The notes under the pieces: generated by a model
What the model was told of the DNA's origin: nothing
Database searches by the model: none
The model's input: only the letters and a program-made list of their open reading frames with translations
Assembly (NCBI RefSeq): GCF_000741775.1
Contig: NZ_JGZR01000003.1
Coordinates: 347,058-411,057, forward strand
Source: Bifidobacterium subtile
GTDB taxonomy: Bacteria > Actinomycetota > Actinomycetes > Actinomycetales > Bifidobacteriaceae
Direction: 5' to 3'
DNA length: 64,000 bases
Shown here: piece by piece, positions 63,636 through 64,000 of the stretch
Position numbering within the stretch: the stretch's first letter is position 1
Layout: each line of letters starts with the position of its first letter
Made by a program: the position numbers and the translations under genes

Positions 63636-64000
63636 TGCGGACGAAAAGTTGGACGTTTTGGCGTCCGGATTGGAGTTCGCATGTTTTCGATGGAGGATCG
63701 GCGCAGGGCCGTTGACCTGTATTTCACGGAGGGCATGACCATCAGGAAGGTCGTCGCCGAGCTCGGCTACCCGTCCGAGGGCGCGCTGGTGAAATGGGTT
63801 CGCGAGGACCCGCGTTACACGGGCGCGTGCAGGCGTTCGTATACGCTGGAATGCAAGACGAACGCGGCCAGACGCGCGCTCGGCGGCGAGCCCCTCGCCC
63901 GCGTGGCGCGCGACGCGGGCTGCACGCCGACGAGCGTGTACCAGTGGATGCGCCGCTACCGGAGCGAGGGGATACTGGGACTGATGAACAGGAGAAACGC
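63636..64000 (+). mobile_element. IS3/IS150-like insertion sequence, left end
   Basis: TGCGGACGAAAAGTTGGACG begins at about 63636 and fits the left inverted repeat of an IS3-family element, which characteristically starts with TG. A transposase frame opens 45 bases inside. Base composition jumps from A+T-rich to G+C-rich at this point. The right end is beyond the window. Confidence 0.7.
63681..64000 (+). CDS. IS3-family transposase OrfA-like protein (partial)
   Basis: Runs off the window with no stop, 106 codons seen. The translation starts MFSMEDRRRAVDLYF and shows two successive helix-turn-helix regions, GMTIRKVVAELGYPSEGALVKWV and EPLARVARDAGCTPTSVYQWMRRY. This is the OrfA/IS150 N-terminal type (helix-turn-helix 28). 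A GGAG lies about 7 bases upstream. Confidence 0.75.
   Translation, partial: MFSMEDRRRAVDLYFTEGMTIRKVVAELGYPSEGALVKWVREDPRYTGACRRSYTLECKTNAARRALGGEPLARVARDAGCTPTSVYQWMRRYRSEGILGLMNRRN

Overview
The window looks like chromosomal DNA of a high-GC Gram-positive actinobacterium, most likely Bifidobacterium or a close relative in the Bifidobacteriaceae. The evidence is the block dacB-tilS-hpt-ftsH followed by folate-gene remnants and a DUF3180 gene, the actinobacterial lipoproteins and regulators, and the tRNA sequences. The assignment rests on gene order and family recognition, not on a search.

Layout. 1-590: non-coding, with a 63-bp tandem repeat. 587-7457 (minus): housekeeping run dacB-tilS-hpt-ftsH, a FolB/FolK-like protein that has lost its catalytic motifs, and a DUF3180 membrane protein. 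7707-15450: a two-gene ABC exporter, two family 2 glycosyltransferases, an AI-2E-family permease and an acetoin-reductase-like dehydrogenase. 15451-16142: intergenic DNA packed with inverted repeats. 16143-18869: a three-gene operon (thioredoxin, CoA-disulfide reductase with rhodanese domain, CstR-like repressor) behind a promoter whose spacer holds a perfect CsoR/CstR-type palindrome; this reads as a persulfide/sulfide stress operon. 20454-24254: a taurine/nitrate-type ABC transporter with a divergent FadR-type regulator. 24439-28291: a GTPase, a nitroreductase and a large unknown protein.

28760-37272: an A+T-richer defence island with a DUF2806 protein, two methyltransferase-related proteins, a helicase with an N-terminal GIY-YIG-like domain, an unknown last gene, a DUF6602 nuclease-like protein and an Mrr-type endonuclease. 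37591-38961: NADH oxidase. 39585-47550: a catabolic cluster under a divergent PucR-type activator, with a class III aminotransferase, a D-2-hydroxyacid dehydrogenase whose NAD loop is altered, a polar amino acid ABC transporter and a Rid protein; a run of 15 C lies inside it. 47720-54322: three tRNAs, trmB, galE, a DUF4190 protein and an MFS permease.

54698-63394: nine consecutive minus-strand genes: amidinotransferase-superfamily hydrolase B, a second nitrate/taurine-type ABC transporter, a LysR regulator, amidinotransferase-superfamily hydrolase A, a pair of PII proteins of the NifI1/NifI2 type, and an amidase. No nitrogenase gene is present. I read it as a system for taking up and hydrolysing a guanidino or amide nitrogen source under PII control; this is the best candidate for an undescribed system here. 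An IS3/IS150-like element begins at about 63636 and runs off the window.
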